This document shows, piece by piece, positions 36,671 to 49,248 of a stretch of 64,000 nucleotides of DNA. Each line of letters starts with the position of its first letter. Position 1 is the first letter of the stretch. The notes beneath the pieces are model-generated. The model had not been told where the DNA came from. It saw only the letters and a list, made by a program, of their open reading frames with translations, and made no database searches. The DNA is from Tanypteryx hageni (taxonomy: Eukaryota > Arthropoda > Insecta > Odonata > Petaluridae): contig CM054116.1 in assembly GCA_028673005.1 (NCBI GenBank), forward strand, positions 98,310,207-98,374,206. Direction: 5' to 3'. The position numbers and the translations under genes were made by a program.

Positions 36671-37351
36671 ACTTTCTCCATACGTAGTATAGGGGAAAGT
36701 ATTGTTTTCATGAAAAAAATCGATTTCGAGATTTCCACGGAAATACACGTTTTGAGGTTCCCTGAACACGTTTTGACCATTTTCTCGATGTCTGTGAGTG
36801 TATTTGACAGCTTTTTTGTGAGTGCTCTAACTCAAAAACTATTAATCAGGTCAACGCGAAATTTTATATTTAACATTTTTATAAAAGTCAGTAAAAATCG
36901 GTCAACCGGAAGTGGGTGTTTACTCTCGTCATTATCCGTTATTTTGAAATATTTGCTTTAATATTTGATAAATATAAAAATGTATTAGAATAAAAGTTCA
37001 GGGAAATTTAATTTTTTACAACCTTTGTTTGAAATATTTTTCCATATAATGCATTGTTTAAGAGATATCTTATATTTTTAGCTACCACCACCACGCCACC
37101 TACCGACGACTATTGTTAACAATTGACGCTTAATTACGTCTTAGTAACGCTCCTTTTTCTTTTCTTAATTGTTGTAACTTTGTGGCTATATCCAATATCA
37201 GAAGGCTATGGTTTGTGTTTATTTCTGTTCTTTGTAAAGTCTAATATTTTCTCGCAGTTTCTTAAAATATTTATTATTATGTAACCTATTTGGAATTTTT
37301 AGAAATAATACAGGTATGGAGAAAGTCATGTGGTGGCCACATCAGATTTTT
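36671..37351 (+). mobile_element. Unassigned interspersed repeat, copy 1 (about 680 bp)
   Basis: Homologous along its length to 61546-62245. Starts ACTTTCTCCATAC, whose perfect 13-bp complement GTATGGAGAAAGT lies at 37314-37326. Homology then continues through ATGTGGTGGCCACAT, a 6-bp-stem hairpin at 37328-37342, to a short T-run. Superfamily not recognised. Confidence 0.75.
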
Positions 37352-37482
37352 TAGAGATGAAGAAATGATTATTGTTAGGTTTATTTTGAACATAAGGTAT
37401 TCAGTTACTATATGTAGAGTCATTTCAGACTACGCTTTCGGTCGGTTTGGCGGCAAGTATAAGGGTAAGCGATGAATTGGCA

Positions 37483-37776
37483 GTGGCATAACTAGGAGCC
37501 AGGGGCCAGCGGTAAAAAATGATTGGTGGCCCCTCTACCCCTACCCTCTCAACCATCATAAAGCCTATTAAGCTGCATTTATTAATCAATTGTCAAGAAT
37601 ATGCCGAAAAGGTTGTGCTTTCTAAATTACTCTGTCAAAAAATAATTATTAACCGGATAGACATTCAGAAATTAGTTTAAAGCAAGAAAAATCGCTAAAA
37701 AATCTTAATGTCTTCTATATTCTAAATAAATTCGAGGGCCCTCTAGGCCCGTGGCATTTTGCCACCCTATTGTTAC
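37483..37776. mobile_element. Possible hAT-type short element
   Basis: Starts CAGTGGCATAACTAGG, ends with TTGTTACGCA, which is the partial complement of the start, and has GC-rich ends (GGCCCC/GGGCCC) round an AT-rich core. No flanking 8-bp duplication was found, so the right end may be eroded. Confidence 0.5.
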
Positions 37777-40395
37777 GCAGAATCTTTTTCTCAGAAAAAT
37801 GCAATAGCAAAACAGGGATCCAACCGTGCGATCATCTATTCATGCCAACACCAATCTTGATGGCTCGATATTATTTGATAGATACGTACTGTAAATATGG
37901 TCATGGTCGGGTCTTATCCTCTGGGAAGAAGGCTCCGATACGTACGAATTCACACAGCATATTATGTGTTATACACTTTTTGCAGCAATCATTGCTAGGT
38001 TTTTCTTTCCATGAGAGACTTTTTCGTCTAAAAACCCTCCAATAGATAATTAACTTTTTTGTTCCTTCGTTATTTCTATAAAGGTACCGAAAAATTACCC
38101 CTAAAATTGTGACCCATTTTATCTTATAATAATCTTATAATAATCAGACTGCACTTGAAATGGCGTAGGCATATTTAAATTTACATTTAAATCTTGAAAA
38201 TCCTCAGACTGTTCGATTGAGCGTATGTTCTTGCAGCATCAAAAATCGGAAAAAACAAACTCCCGGCAGAGCCTTTCCTGTTTCCATTTTTTGTTTTCCA
38301 ACCGACTTGAAGGAAAAGCGGACCTTTTTCTCAGCGTTTATTCCCACGATCCATCTCTCTTATCCTGTTGATTCAAATCCGTCCCCTCTAGTTCCCTTTA
38401 GTTCGAGCGATTGTCCGAAGAAAGCGCTGCGCGTCTGTTCTTGCGCTCTTTTAGACCGCACTAAAGGTTGACAACCCCGCTATCGTTAAGGTCGCGTTAC
38501 GCAACGCAATCCATTCGCGTACTACGCAGCGACCCGAGAGGCAAAGTCGGGATGTTAAAACAAAAAAAACCTAGAGGGAGACGAATGAATGGATCCCAGA
38601 TGCCGGATATGTGTGAGTCAGCCATTTCGAATCCCCCCAGACATTTTAGTAAGGATATGGGACGGGCGGGATCGGGGGAGGGAAGGTGTCGGGAGGTGCG
38701 GAAGAAGGATGGGTAAGTTGGGAAGGGAAGGTATCAAGAGAAGAGATCCGGGAGAAAGTGTTCGAGACCCTTAAAACACTCTCTCCCTATCTCTCTTGCA
38801 CACGCCAGAGCTTCCCAAAACCGTTCCGCACTGTTTTTATCGGTCGAGCGCAATGCTTTACGAAGTGCGGTCATTGGGAATTGTATGTATGTATATAGAT
38901 TCGTTTTCGGCTGGCTGTGGTGCGGGGTCGGGAGAAGGGATCGTCGTCGGTACGCCCTGGCACCACCGCTTTCCTTTGCACAATGAGGTGATATTTAAAA
39001 TCCGCTTTCTCAGCGATGTTTGCATTTTGCTCGTCTAATTATTACTCGCCCCTGTGAAATTTATGTCCGATGTTACGGCTGCTAAAATTCCTCTCGCCGA
39101 TTCGGTACGCCCTGTGAAAGGAATCCAACCCACGAAGTCCTAACATTATTAAATTTTATAAATGCTCCCAGTCAAATTAACAGGTTAATGGAATGGCGAG
39201 ATTTAACACTATCAGAGCACATCTTGTACGTCAGCATGAAATAGATGTTTTCTTTTGAGGTAATTAGGAATATTTCCGCTTCGATAATAATGAAGAAGAA
39301 ACAATCGGAATTCCACTGTTCCTTATGGTAAATGTCAATAAAGATATTTCTAGAGCGCTGCTCAATTTAGGATCTACTTGGGAAGTAAAAGGATAGGCTG
39401 CCAGGAAATTTATTTTTAAACTAAAGCGTCTCAGTTATAATTCGTGAGTGACATTATCTCGGTCCCGCTTTTATTCTTAATCCTCTCCTTGCCGAAAAAT
39501 CCTTTATTTCTTTACATGGTATATTATTATGCTATTTAATTACTACTCCATCTAAGAACTTACGAAAGAAGCTAACAGTGGCGCTAAAGCGGGGATGGCG
39601 GTAAATCTAGTTATATGTTTGCTATATTATAATCATAAGATGGAAGTTATGTTCACAACAATTCATGGACGGTATGTGGGGGTGGTACTATATAAGGGGC
39701 GCTAAATAGCGGTCTGACTGTATATTTAAAACAAGACGATTCAAACGGAACTAATGATGCCTACTTTCCATTTAATCATTTATTTAATACATATATTGAC
39801 TTTAATAGCTTTAAAATCACAGCGGATATGTAGTTCTTTGTGTTACCCAATTTCATAATTTAGCGTTATAAAATATTACAAATACATTCGAACGGAATAC
39901 TAAATTGATCACGCGTATTTGTGCGGCAAAAATAACGCGTGTATGTACTAGGCTATACCGAATCCGAGTCCAACAATAGTCGTTGCTATGGCAACACTCT
40001 CGTAATGGGTGATAAAAATTTCAAAAGCGCCGTCATTTACGTGAAATTCTAAGAAATACAATCGATAAGCAACATTTCTTTACTCAGAGCACTAAACAGG
40101 ATATTATAAGTTGATGTAAAGTACATCAAGAATTTATAACCTGATATTAAAGCGAGACAGAATAAAGAGACGTTATTCGAGCTTATTCCTACCCTAATTT
40201 AACTTTTCGTTGGGCGCTGTAAGATAAATTGAGCCATTCATCGATTAAATTTAAGCGACCACTGTTTAGTTTTCTGAGATAATTATTTCAGATGGGTATA
40301 TGAACCAAGTCTTCTTATCGCCTCTAACGTATCAACTCCAATGCATCCGGGTGAACTTGGTAATATATATATGCAATAACCGTCTCCACAACGAC
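37777..40395. other. Intergenic, no gene recognised
   Basis: A GC-richer stretch around 38200-39120 has several overlapping open frames, none recognisable. It might be a promoter or CpG-rich region of a gene not otherwise visible; this is a guess. Confidence 0.4.
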
Positions 40396-40468
40396 GCCCG
40401 GCTAGCTCAGTCGGTAGAGCATGAGACTCTTAATCTCAGGGTCGTGGGTTCGAGCCCCACGTTGGGCG
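40396..40468 (+). tRNA. tRNA-Lys (anticodon CTT)
   Basis: 73 nt, canonical in every arm: acceptor GCCCGGC with GTTGGGC plus discriminator G, D arm GCTC-AGTCGGTA-GAGC, anticodon arm TGAGA-CTCTTAA-TCTCA (CTT), T arm GTGGG-TTCGAGC-CCCAC. A T-run terminator follows within two bases. No intron. Looks functional. Confidence 0.97.
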
Positions 40469-42249
40469 ATTTTTTTTACTTCATCATTTAGTATCATTAT
40501 AATAATATATTATAATTCGTTTTTTATATTTCTTTTTTACAATCAAGCGTGTCCTTTTACTACAAAAAAATAATGCATACATCTTTAATAAAATGCCACT
40601 AAATCTTATCATCCCCTTATTTTACTATGTATTTGGTACACTATATGAAACCCGCAAATTATCCAATATTTATGATTTTAATTAGTTTCGCACGATAATA
40701 CGAAGAGGAAAACTATTCTGAAGCACTTTCGTTAAACTGCTTCGATGCACTGCCTAGATACGTACGATCAATTCTTGCCATGCTAAGTTAGGGACACATC
40801 CAACCAATCAACGGATGTGAAAAAAGATAATGTTTAAACAGCGAATGAAGAATGTTTATTGAACATGCAGTTTTACTTTTCTTTGATTATCGTAAAATAT
40901 CGATGTGACTCACGGCGAAATATGTATATGTATTTCGAAAACGTTCCACCGATACACTATGTCAGTCTTTATCCTCTGCCAAGGAGCATTATAGTCACTT
41001 ATCCTTTAGAATTCAACTCGGCAAGCCCACTCAGACAAAATTCCTCGCTTCATCATGGTTACGGAATATCTTTACTGGTAAGAACTTGGCCGAAGGGAGT
41101 TCCTATTGTCTACGATGGTTTTTCCAGCGTAAGAGAGTTAAGACATTCCGGTTCCGAACCCTACTCAGCATTCCTATCCCATATATATTTTTTACTGGCC
41201 AAGGCTCGAGTCCCTCGGCCCCTCCCCCAGAAAGGTAACCCTTGAACACTCTCGCTTTCGGAGCTACATACTGAAGCCCATGTTGCCACCTTTATAACGT
41301 CCGGAGGGACTATGCAGCATGGCGCCTAAAGCTATTGTTGGTCAAAAAACTAACATTAAAAAGAATTGCATGTTAATACGTAAATTTTTACTGTTGTGAG
41401 CTCGATATCTAACCTAAAATTTACTTTCTTCGGACGAATGTCGAAAATCTGGTGGGAAATATATACTTGCATAAAACAAATAGTCAGCACAGAGATAAAG
41501 CAAAAGTAATCAATTGCTAAAATGATATTCGTTATTGATTTTTTACTTCGGTATTTATTACGCCATATAATAGCAAATTGGATCATTTTAATTTGAAAGC
41601 ATAATGGATGTGGCATGTATACATATTTCTAGAATAAAGGAGTTAATTTTGTGTGGCGCTGTAATAAAAGTAAAATAATTTATTATATTATTAACATCAC
41701 TGGTTATTGTCATAAGCCATTAATTTTAATTAAACGCGGAATTTCAAAACCAGATCAAGATTAAGGAAGGCTGCCGTTTATTGTTCTTAGCCGTTTAATT
41801 TTATCAATAAAAATAAACTCGATGTGACCACATCAAGCAGAATCTGCAATAACCAGTACTATATGATTTTTATTAGATATAACTATTCAAATGCTGAAAC
41901 CTCTCCATTGTATTCTCCCAAAAGATAAGACGATAGAGGCTAAGACTCCGAGAAGCCGGATGTACATGCTATGGGTCAAGGGCAGATTTAAAAAATATAA
42001 TTTTTTGTGAAGGCAAGATGAGGCGGGGTCCTGAATGCCAGCAACCCTTGCTTACGAATAGGATAACATTCGGTGTCGAAATTCCGAACTCAAATTATCT
42101 CCTTCACTTTTCAATCTCGATTAGCGATTCTTTTGCTGTAAGAATTTAATGACGAGTAAGCTCACAGTAAGTATAAATGTAATCACTAAGACGTCGAACT
42201 CGTTCTTTAAGAATAAGACCGAAAAAATAAATTTTTACGGATAAGTATA

Positions 42250-42417
42250 TGCGGTGCCGGATTTATAATATCTGAGGAGCCGCCACCGCGGGGGGACGAT
42301 AGATTTAGGGACCCTGAAGGTCCATCCATATATTATATTAAACATCAAATTATGAAGGGATCCAAAAATAATTTGCGCGTGGGGGGAGGGGGCGAAAGTT
42401 TGTAGTTCCACCACTGG
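42250..42417 (-). mobile_element. Possible hAT-type short element
   Basis: On the minus strand it starts CAGTGGTGGAACTAC and ends AAATCCGGCACCG, a frequent layout of short hAT elements, with GC-rich subterminal parts. The flanking octamers do not match, so the boundaries are uncertain. Confidence 0.4.
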
Positions 42418-43209
42418 TCGCGTGCTTAACGATAGGATTGAAATGATTTCCCGCCAGTTATCCCTGTACTTTCGATCTTGGCCGAAGGATTTCAAAATCA
42501 CACCATCTTTAAAATACCAAGGTGATTGAGTCACGCGGGCGAAACGGAGGAAGTCCGCCGATGATCGTATGTGCACTCTCGCTGCGCACGGAAACTTTCA
42601 CTACCCTCCGCATCCGTCCCCATTCCCGATCTCACCACGCCTCCCCGCCACCCAAAACCTATGCTCGAACACGGACCGAGATTTCACTTTCTAACTGGGA
42701 AACCCCACGTCGTGTCCCCTTGGTTTCATCTTGGGTTACATCGCTTCCCGCCTCGGAATTCCCCATCGCACCACAACAAAACTCACTCAACGGTGAACTT
42801 AAGTGACCGAAGTAAGATCTTTACGAGGCCGTTGCTTCCAACGAACGGTGTTTAATATGAAGAATTATATAATAATAGCTTATAATAGCCAAAGGATTTG
42901 AGGGAGATGCTCACTCATAATTTAAAATCATCTTAGAAAAAATGAAACGATAGTATGGGATAAGCGACTGAAGTAAAAGACGCAACTGTTAATTCGAATA
43001 TGAACCTTTAGTTGTATTGCACAACACGCACACACAAAATATTAAATTTCTAATTCTATTTAATAGTTCGAATTTTGTTTATTTTTCCTGTACGTTTTGA
43101 TGCCCATTTCTTGTGGGGCGTTTGTGCATTAAAAGAGTGGCAACAAGAGTGAGGACTTTCCGCAGAAGCTTAAGACCATAGGTATACCTTTTAAAACTAT
43201 TTTCTAGTG

Positions 43210-43458
43210 CAGCGGTTTTCAATCTTTTTTCGGCCGCGACACACATGATGGTAGATGCTCACGTGCAAGACACTGCGTACTACCATCCGCTGAACTAACA
43301 AGAGGAGTAGTGTGTGATAACGTAGAGTGTAAGCCTAAATATTGTTGTATTGTTTTAAAAATGACATATGAGAAAGACGAAAATTCTCAACAAAAATTAT
43401 TTTTTACTAGCGGTTATCAAAATTTTCGACGACGACACCTCTCGGTTGAGAAACGCTG
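43210..43458. mobile_element. hAT-type non-autonomous element (249 bp)
   Basis: Starts CAGCGGTTTTCAATC and ends GGTTGAGAAACGCTG, good terminal inverted repeats. Flanking octamers TTCTAGTG (43202-43209) and CTATAGTG (43459-43466) agree at 6 of 8 positions. The termini resemble the widespread CAGCGGTTCTCAACC type of hAT elements. Confidence 0.75.
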
Positions 43459-44893
43459 CTATAGTGCAACTGCCACCAAACTATATTTCCTAAGGGAAAC
43501 GTAGGGCTTTAAAAATAACTGAACTCGCCACTTACGACATCGCAAATGACTGAACGGACCGTGTGAAAATTTTTATGGGTCTGTTTTGAGATCTTAACGT
43601 GTTATATGAAGTTTTTTAACCAATCATAGTTAATCCATGCAAGAAAAATATAGTTTAGATTTCAACCACACCTTCTAATGACACAAAAAATCAAGTGTAA
43701 TACATAATTGTCACAAATACGAGAAAAGTCTCTTTTGAGTCATTCAAGTTCTGAGAATTTCTTGAAGGATGAAAGGACAGAATTTGTGAATTATAGACTT
43801 CGTCGTGACAGACCACCTTTCTATGGTGACTGAAATGTTTTGCCATTTCATCTTATTTAAGTCGGGTTATAAGCCAAAAAAGTTCTTCGTGTTATATTTT
43901 TATGTTTGTATTCTGTGCATTAGTAATTTAAAATAATTTATCATATAATAACTTTAATTTAATGTCTCAAGTAACGTTCGATAAGAAATAAGTTATTCTT
44001 CGCCAGGAGTGGAAAAATCCATGCACTCAAAGGATTTCGAAAACTTCAATCAGTCACTCAAATACTTTGATGACCTTTTAGTACACACACGTCAGACGTT
44101 TACGAAACGTTGATCATAGAAAATTTGACTAACAAATTGTACATGATCACACTTTGAATAATTTTATTACTTATTTAATGAAATATGACCCAGAAAATTT
44201 AAATTTTAATAAAAATGCCTTTAATATTGTAAGAATATTTTCTATGATTATGTTAACAACATTCAAAGATCAACGGGCATATTTTTGTTTGGTCGACATT
44301 ATTTTTCTTATACTTAATTGGCAGAGAGAAAAAATTAGCACTAAATTGATATTTAAGGTTCAGTATAAATTGGAAGACCTAATAAGCGTATATCTTGTAA
44401 AGCCAGAAGAACTAAGAGAGTTCATTCCTCGTTATCACAAATTTTCAGTTACGCACTAACACTTATGTTTAAGGTACCATGGGTAAATTATTATATAAGA
44501 ACTTCAGCTGTAAATTTAAAGCAGTAATTGTTACTTGAATTAAACCTCTATGGTGACTTGCGCTTTTATATGAGCCTCTTGGTGAACCTAGATAACCGGT
44601 TGATTTATGGCAGAGAGATAACGAATTTGGCGCCTCCAATTTTAGTAGTTCAATTTTGAAACTGTAGGTGGTTCCTTAAACGCGTAAATAAAAATTTAAT
44701 ATAGGAAGTATATGAAATTTTTGAATTTAGTATGATGTTATGAATCTCATCAGCTGATTGACAGTTTAAATTTATAAACTAAAATCAAATTTTATACTCC
44801 GATCATAATTTAAATTTCATTTTCTAAGTTAACTAATGAAGTTAACACTTACTGTGCGTAGTAGTCTAAAATCCTCCGTCAGTTAATAGTAAA

Positions 44894-44911
44894 ATGTATT
44901 TAAATAGTTGA
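44894..44911 (+). promoter_or_regulatory. Possible upstream ORF (MYLNS) before the carrier start
   Basis: An ATG with five codons and a TGA stop ends 10 bases before the carrier ATG. If the transcript starts upstream of it, reinitiation or leaky scanning would be needed. The transcription start is unknown, so this may not be transcribed. Confidence 0.3.
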
Positions 44912-44921
44912 TAAAAGTAAA

Positions 44922-45050
44922 ATGATTGGATATGACCCCTCAGCCAAAACGAAATCAACGAAAAGCCAACATGCTGCTGCTGGAGCTGTTAGTGGGTTTT
45001 TTACAAGAGCCATTTGTCAACCATTGGATGTTCTGAAAATTCGATTCCAG
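44922..45050 (+). CDS. SLC25A19: ThPP carrier, exon 1
   Basis: Residues 1-43: short polar N-terminus ([16 protein letters not shown]), first helix [16 protein letters not shown], and the first carrier signature [10 protein letters not shown] at the donor. Ends on a codon boundary before GTAGAT. Confidence 0.93.
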
Positions 45051-48000
45051 GTAGATGTGAAGATCTCGTTAGACTGAGATTTTTCGCACATGTTCAACTT
45101 AATTTGAGAATACATAATAAAATAAAACCCATTTTATTGTTTAGCAATTCATAATCCCCCAAAACATTTATTTCTTTATTTAGGTATCAAACCAAATACT
45201 TTGGTGATCTGTCGTTTGAATATCTTATTTCAATTATTTGTTCCGTGTTCAGGTTTAAGGTTTGATTATTGACAATTGTGTTAATTATAATGAATCATTA
45301 TTCCATATTTAATTATACTTATTTATTTGGTTCATATACTTGAGGAACTGATTGACATAATTTTTATGGTTTTCACTCGTATTGACGTTTTATTTCCCTT
45401 TTTTATAAGTTACACAAAATAAAAGTTTACACCATTATTCTCGCGATAAGTGGCACCTTCTGTTCTGAATATATTTTGAAATGGAAAGTATATTGCACGT
45501 GTTCCTTTTCATAGTTACAATGGGAGCCTTTGTCGCGAAATGCTCCGATTCCAGGAATGTACACAGGAGTAATTCAGGCGACAAGCCGGATTTACAAAGA
45601 GGAAGGTGTGAAAGCTCTCTGGAAAGGTCATGTTCCTGCACAGTTTCTATCTGTGGCATATGGCTCAGTGCAGGTATTTTATTCTCTGATATAGTTATGA
45701 TTATTGTTAATAATACAAACTAAGTCTCCAACTTTGCATATTGTATATACTGATTTGTAAATGATCTTGTGCTTAAATTTTTGCATGAACAAGGAACCTT
45801 TTATCGATGTAAAATGTATCATCAATCCAGGTATACTTTAGAGCTTCTAACCAACCATCTTAATTGATAATTCATCGATTGTTTATTATAAAAATAACCT
45901 CTTCTTGATCATTTTATGGAAACTAGTTTACTTATTTATCATTTGTAATCAGTGTCTTAGCAAGGAAGTGGTAGAAAGAGCAACTGCCAAGGGTACCATT
46001 GCAAAGAGGCACCAGAGGCTAATTGCAGGTCAATATTTGGTCAAACATTTTTTAAAAAAAGTGTTGTATGTGTAGATATGAATTTAATAGTTTGTTATTC
46101 ACAATTAATATTTTTATATTTTATAATCATTCGAGTTAGTTGGAGGGGATTTTTTCTTGCCTCAGGCAGCAATTACCTTGCTATGGCACTGATTGTAATT
46201 ACCACTCATGTTTTATTCCACTTCTGTTTTTTTTAGGAATTTGCTGAATTTAAGTCAATCCAATCAAATATTATTTTATATTTGTAGCAATATGAAATGA
46301 ATGAAAATTCTTTAGCTATTTTAATAAAATGGGTAGTGTGACTAGAGTTAGTTAAGTGTATAGTTTTTTGCCTTGTTTGAACTGTGCTGTAAATGTAGAC
46401 TTTTACGCTAAAGGGTGAATAATGGAAAGAGTCAAGATAGGAAGTTTTTCTATATTGTTTGTTGTAAAGATCAATAAATCATAGAGAGAAAAATATATAC
46501 ATCTTGAGATTGGGGAAGGAAAAAGTTATGGGAGTAGTAATATTGAAAATAATAATATTCTTGTTATGATGCCATATGTTTGAAGTAGCAAGTTTTACTG
46601 ATGTAAATAATTGCTTTGTTTTAGTTTGCATCCTATCAGCTGCTGACACACTTATGGCATGACTGGTTTATTCCTGTCATGCCCGGCAGTTGGGCAAATG
46701 AACGAAGTCCCGTGACGCACTTCAGCTGTGGCTGTATGTCAGGCGCAATTGCCACATTGTTCTCTTTTCCATTTGATGTGGTTAGAACTCGGCTTGTTGC
46801 ACAGGGAGAGCCCAAGGTATGAATATTATTTTAAACCCTTAGTTTGTAATGTTATATTTATTCTCTTTGTAAACTTTTCCTGTTATGGGTATTTGCAGTT
46901 ATATAATGGAATGCGCCATGCAGCCATTAGTATGTACTCTAAAGAGGGAATTGGCTCCTTCTTTCGTGGTCTAAGTCCTGCTGTCATCCAGACCGCACCT
47001 TTAATTGGTGCCCAATTTGGTTTCTATAACTTCTTCATTGATTCATGGAATAAGTCCTCATGGGGTGAGAAGATAGCTCAGTTCTTTGCTATTGTGTTTT
47101 TAGTTCTAATAATTAAATATAGTGTAATAATAAAATCGTATGAAATTGTTAATAAACAAGAATGGGAGCTACAGATTTTTATGATAAGGAGAAGACTAAT
47201 TATAAAAGGCTTAGGTAAATCCTATTGCCATAAACAATCGGTCATTCGATACAAGCAGTAAGATGAGATATGTTTTATGGACGGACAGACAGATGGACAG
47301 ACATTGAGTATTAATATATAAAGATTGAGAATTCCTTTAACAACATTTGAGGATATATTTAGCTACATTAAGGAAATTGAGTAGATACTTGGCGTCATTG
47401 TAGAAAGGTCCTGCAGTACAACACTGCCACGGGAACAGAGGGAACATTTGGCAACAATGCTATATCGAAACGACTTAAATTGAGGACTTACTGTATGTTA
47501 ATTTCTTAAAAAGTTTTAAGCCAAAATAAGAATTAAAATAACTACATTTACCCATTATTAAGTCAGATATTGGTGAATTTCAAAGCAAAATTTACTATCT
47601 TATCTTATCAGATTCCATAATGGTAGTTGGAAATATTATGTTAAGAATTTCAATAAAGGAAATTCTGGTTGGAAATTATGATGATTTTTTTCCTATGATT
47701 TATTTTAAATAGGCATGACATTGGTACTGCCTTAATTTCCTTCCCAAAACATTCCTATTGGAACTATAGCACATGCTGCGCTCAAAGTGATAAATTTGAT
47801 GATGAATATTCCTGCAAGTTTTTCAGACAGCCACTTTAATGCTCCTAATTAGAAACTGAAGCATCATTACTCTATTTCTAATTTAAATAAAGTGAATGTG
47901 AAGTAGTTGCTTCATAATGTAGGATTTGGAAAAGGAAAATAAGCTGTAAAGAATAAAATGCATCAGGAGAAATCCAAAACAGTAGGAACAAAATATTTAT

Positions 48001-48563
48001 TTCCCTATTCAGTAATAATAAACAATTGTTATGAAATACTCATTATGATATGAGCTGTTGAGTTTTGTTAAATACAAAATAAACTTGATATATAAATTAA
48101 TTTTCCACCTATTAAATTGTTACTACATTTCAGGTTCTTCAGAAGGGAAAGAAAAAACTGTTTTTTCTATTGTGATTGGTACCCTTGGATCTGGAGCCCT
48201 TGCTGGTTTAGCCTCTAAGACTCTTGTTTACCCATTCGACCTGGTTAAAAAAAGGCTTCAGGTGCGAGGGTTTGAGGAAGCGAGGAAAAACTTTGGAAAG
48301 GTGTGATACTTAAAGTGTAGTTTCTATCTGAATTTTTATTTAAATGGACCTTTTTTAATATTCACATATTCACTTAACATTGCTTGCAGGTTGTTGTCTA
48401 TAAAGGATTGTGGCAATGTCTTGTAAGCACAGTTAAACAAGAAGGTTTCCTAGGTCTTTTTAAGGGTTTCACGCCAAGTCTACTGAAAGCAGCTTCAGTC
48501 TCTGCTCTCCATTTTGCATTTTATGAGTGGGCCTTATACCTACAAGTCACAATGTCCCAGTAA
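44922..48563 (+). CDS. SLC25A19: Mitochondrial thiamine pyrophosphate carrier (SLC25A19-type), 6 exons
   Basis: Joined exons 44922-45050, 45515-45673, 46625-46816, 46899-47064, 48134-48300 and 48390-48563 give 987 nt, 328 residues, all GT-AG and in phase. Three mitochondrial-carrier repeats are complete: PLDVLKIR (34-41), PFDVVRTR (145-152) and PFDLVKKR (249-256), each followed by its second signature, [20 protein letters not shown] and [10 protein letters not shown]. This predicts six transmembrane helices in the inner mitochondrial membrane. Stretches such as [32 protein letters not shown] and [18 protein letters not shown] agree with my recollection of the thiamine pyrophosphate carrier subfamily, which brings ThPP into the matrix for pyruvate and oxoglutarate dehydrogenases. 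Length is normal (about 320). The ATG has A at -3 and the frame upstream is closed. Subfamily assignment is from memory. Confidence 0.93.
45515..45673 (+). CDS. SLC25A19: ThPP carrier, exon 2
   Basis: Residues 44-96: [20 protein letters not shown], then [10 protein letters not shown] and [14 protein letters not shown]. Acceptor TTTTCATAG precedes TTACAATGG. A longer open frame in another phase here is a shadow. Confidence 0.92.
45950..46191. mobile_element. hAT-type element in intron 2 of the carrier gene (242 bp)
   Basis: Starts CAGTGTCTTAGCAAGG; the complement of its end reads CAGTGCCATAGCAAGG. Flanking octamers TTTGTAAT (45942-45949) and ATTGTAAT (46192-46199) differ at one base. No coding capacity. 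Lies 430 bp before exon 3, leaving its splice signals untouched. Confidence 0.85.
46625..46816 (+). CDS. SLC25A19: ThPP carrier, exon 3
   Basis: Residues 97-160: helix 2 end [14 protein letters not shown], linker, third helix [15 protein letters not shown], and second signature PFDVVRTR followed by LVAQGEPK. Acceptor TTTTAG, donor GTATGA. Confidence 0.94.
46899..47064 (+). CDS. SLC25A19: ThPP carrier, exon 4
   Basis: Residues 161-215 plus one base: [39 protein letters not shown] and the fourth helix end. Donor GTGAGA after TGGG. The open frame continues into the intron to about 47261, but that part is not coding. Confidence 0.94.
48134..48300 (+). CDS. SLC25A19: ThPP carrier, exon 5
   Basis: Completes the split glycine codon 216 and carries residues 217-271: fifth helix [18 protein letters not shown], third signature [10 protein letters not shown], and [11 protein letters not shown] at the donor. 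Confidence 0.94.
48390..48563 (+). CDS. SLC25A19: ThPP carrier, exon 6
   Basis: Residues 272-328 and stop TAA (48561-48563): [40 protein letters not shown] and the sixth helix ending with QVTMSQ. Confidence 0.94.
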   Translation, partial: VVVYKGLWQCLVSTVKQEGFLGLFKGFTPSLLKAASVSALHFAFYEWALYLQVTMSQ

Positions 48564-49248
48564 TATTCTTTTCGAGCTCAGCAGTGGTACTTCATTGGAT
48601 CTTCATGATGTAGGTATTTTGTTTGATCAAACTGGATTATTTGCAAAATTCAGGATTATTCATAATGATTTACACTAAAAAAAAACAAAAAAAATTATTT
48701 TACAATACCGCAATTTAAAAGTTATTTTTATTGTGTTATTTAAAGATGGAATACCACCAAGTAAAATCCCATATGGTCAAGTTTGATTTATAGTAATTCA
48801 AAGAATCACAGCACAACTGCACTTTTTATTTGAAAGGTCCACTGTGAGAATATTTTCGCAGCCTGAAATATATTCTGTTATTTGTTAATGATTGCCAAAA
48901 ATTTTTTGTCATCAATTTAACCTTATCTGAGTAATTAAGGGTTAAATAACTATCATAGTATATTATTTTGTTTTGTCAGCAAAATTTTCTTACCATTTCC
49001 TTTAAATTTCTAATTAATTGGCATTCTTTACTTAAAGTAAAAAAATGAGTGCCTTGTGATGAATTTGTGTTGGTCTCAGGAACCGGAACCAAACCAAAAA
49101 AATATATATTTTTGGCTGGAGTGAAACCAAACCCAAACTGAAAAAAAAATTCTGAACACAAACCAAAATGGAAAACAATTATTTAATTTTGTTCCTCTTT
49201 TTTGGGTTCACATAAATAACAACTATTATTCCTTCTCCATATGAACTA
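48564..49248. other. 3' flank of the carrier gene
   Basis: AT-rich, including an A-run near 48678-48695. No clear AATAAA signal close behind the stop codon and no other feature seen. Confidence 0.45.

Larger units (their letters stand above)
40469..44921. other. Intergenic flank of the carrier gene, with transposon fragments
   Basis: No exon recognised. Holds a possible hAT-type element at 42250-42417 and a clearer one at 43210-43458. A 101-codon AT-rich open frame at 44154-44459 lacks any motif. The promoter of the carrier gene should lie just before 44922, but no clear core element is seen. Confidence 0.4.

Noticed and set aside
44154..44459. 101-codon open frame upstream of the carrier gene
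   Set aside because: AT-rich composition, no motif, no splice or family support; plausible by chance in this composition.
46728..47261. 177-codon open frame over carrier exons 3 and 4
   Set aside because: It starts out of frame in exon 3, reads through intron 3 and runs past the exon 4 donor. Only its exon 4 part is genuine coding sequence.
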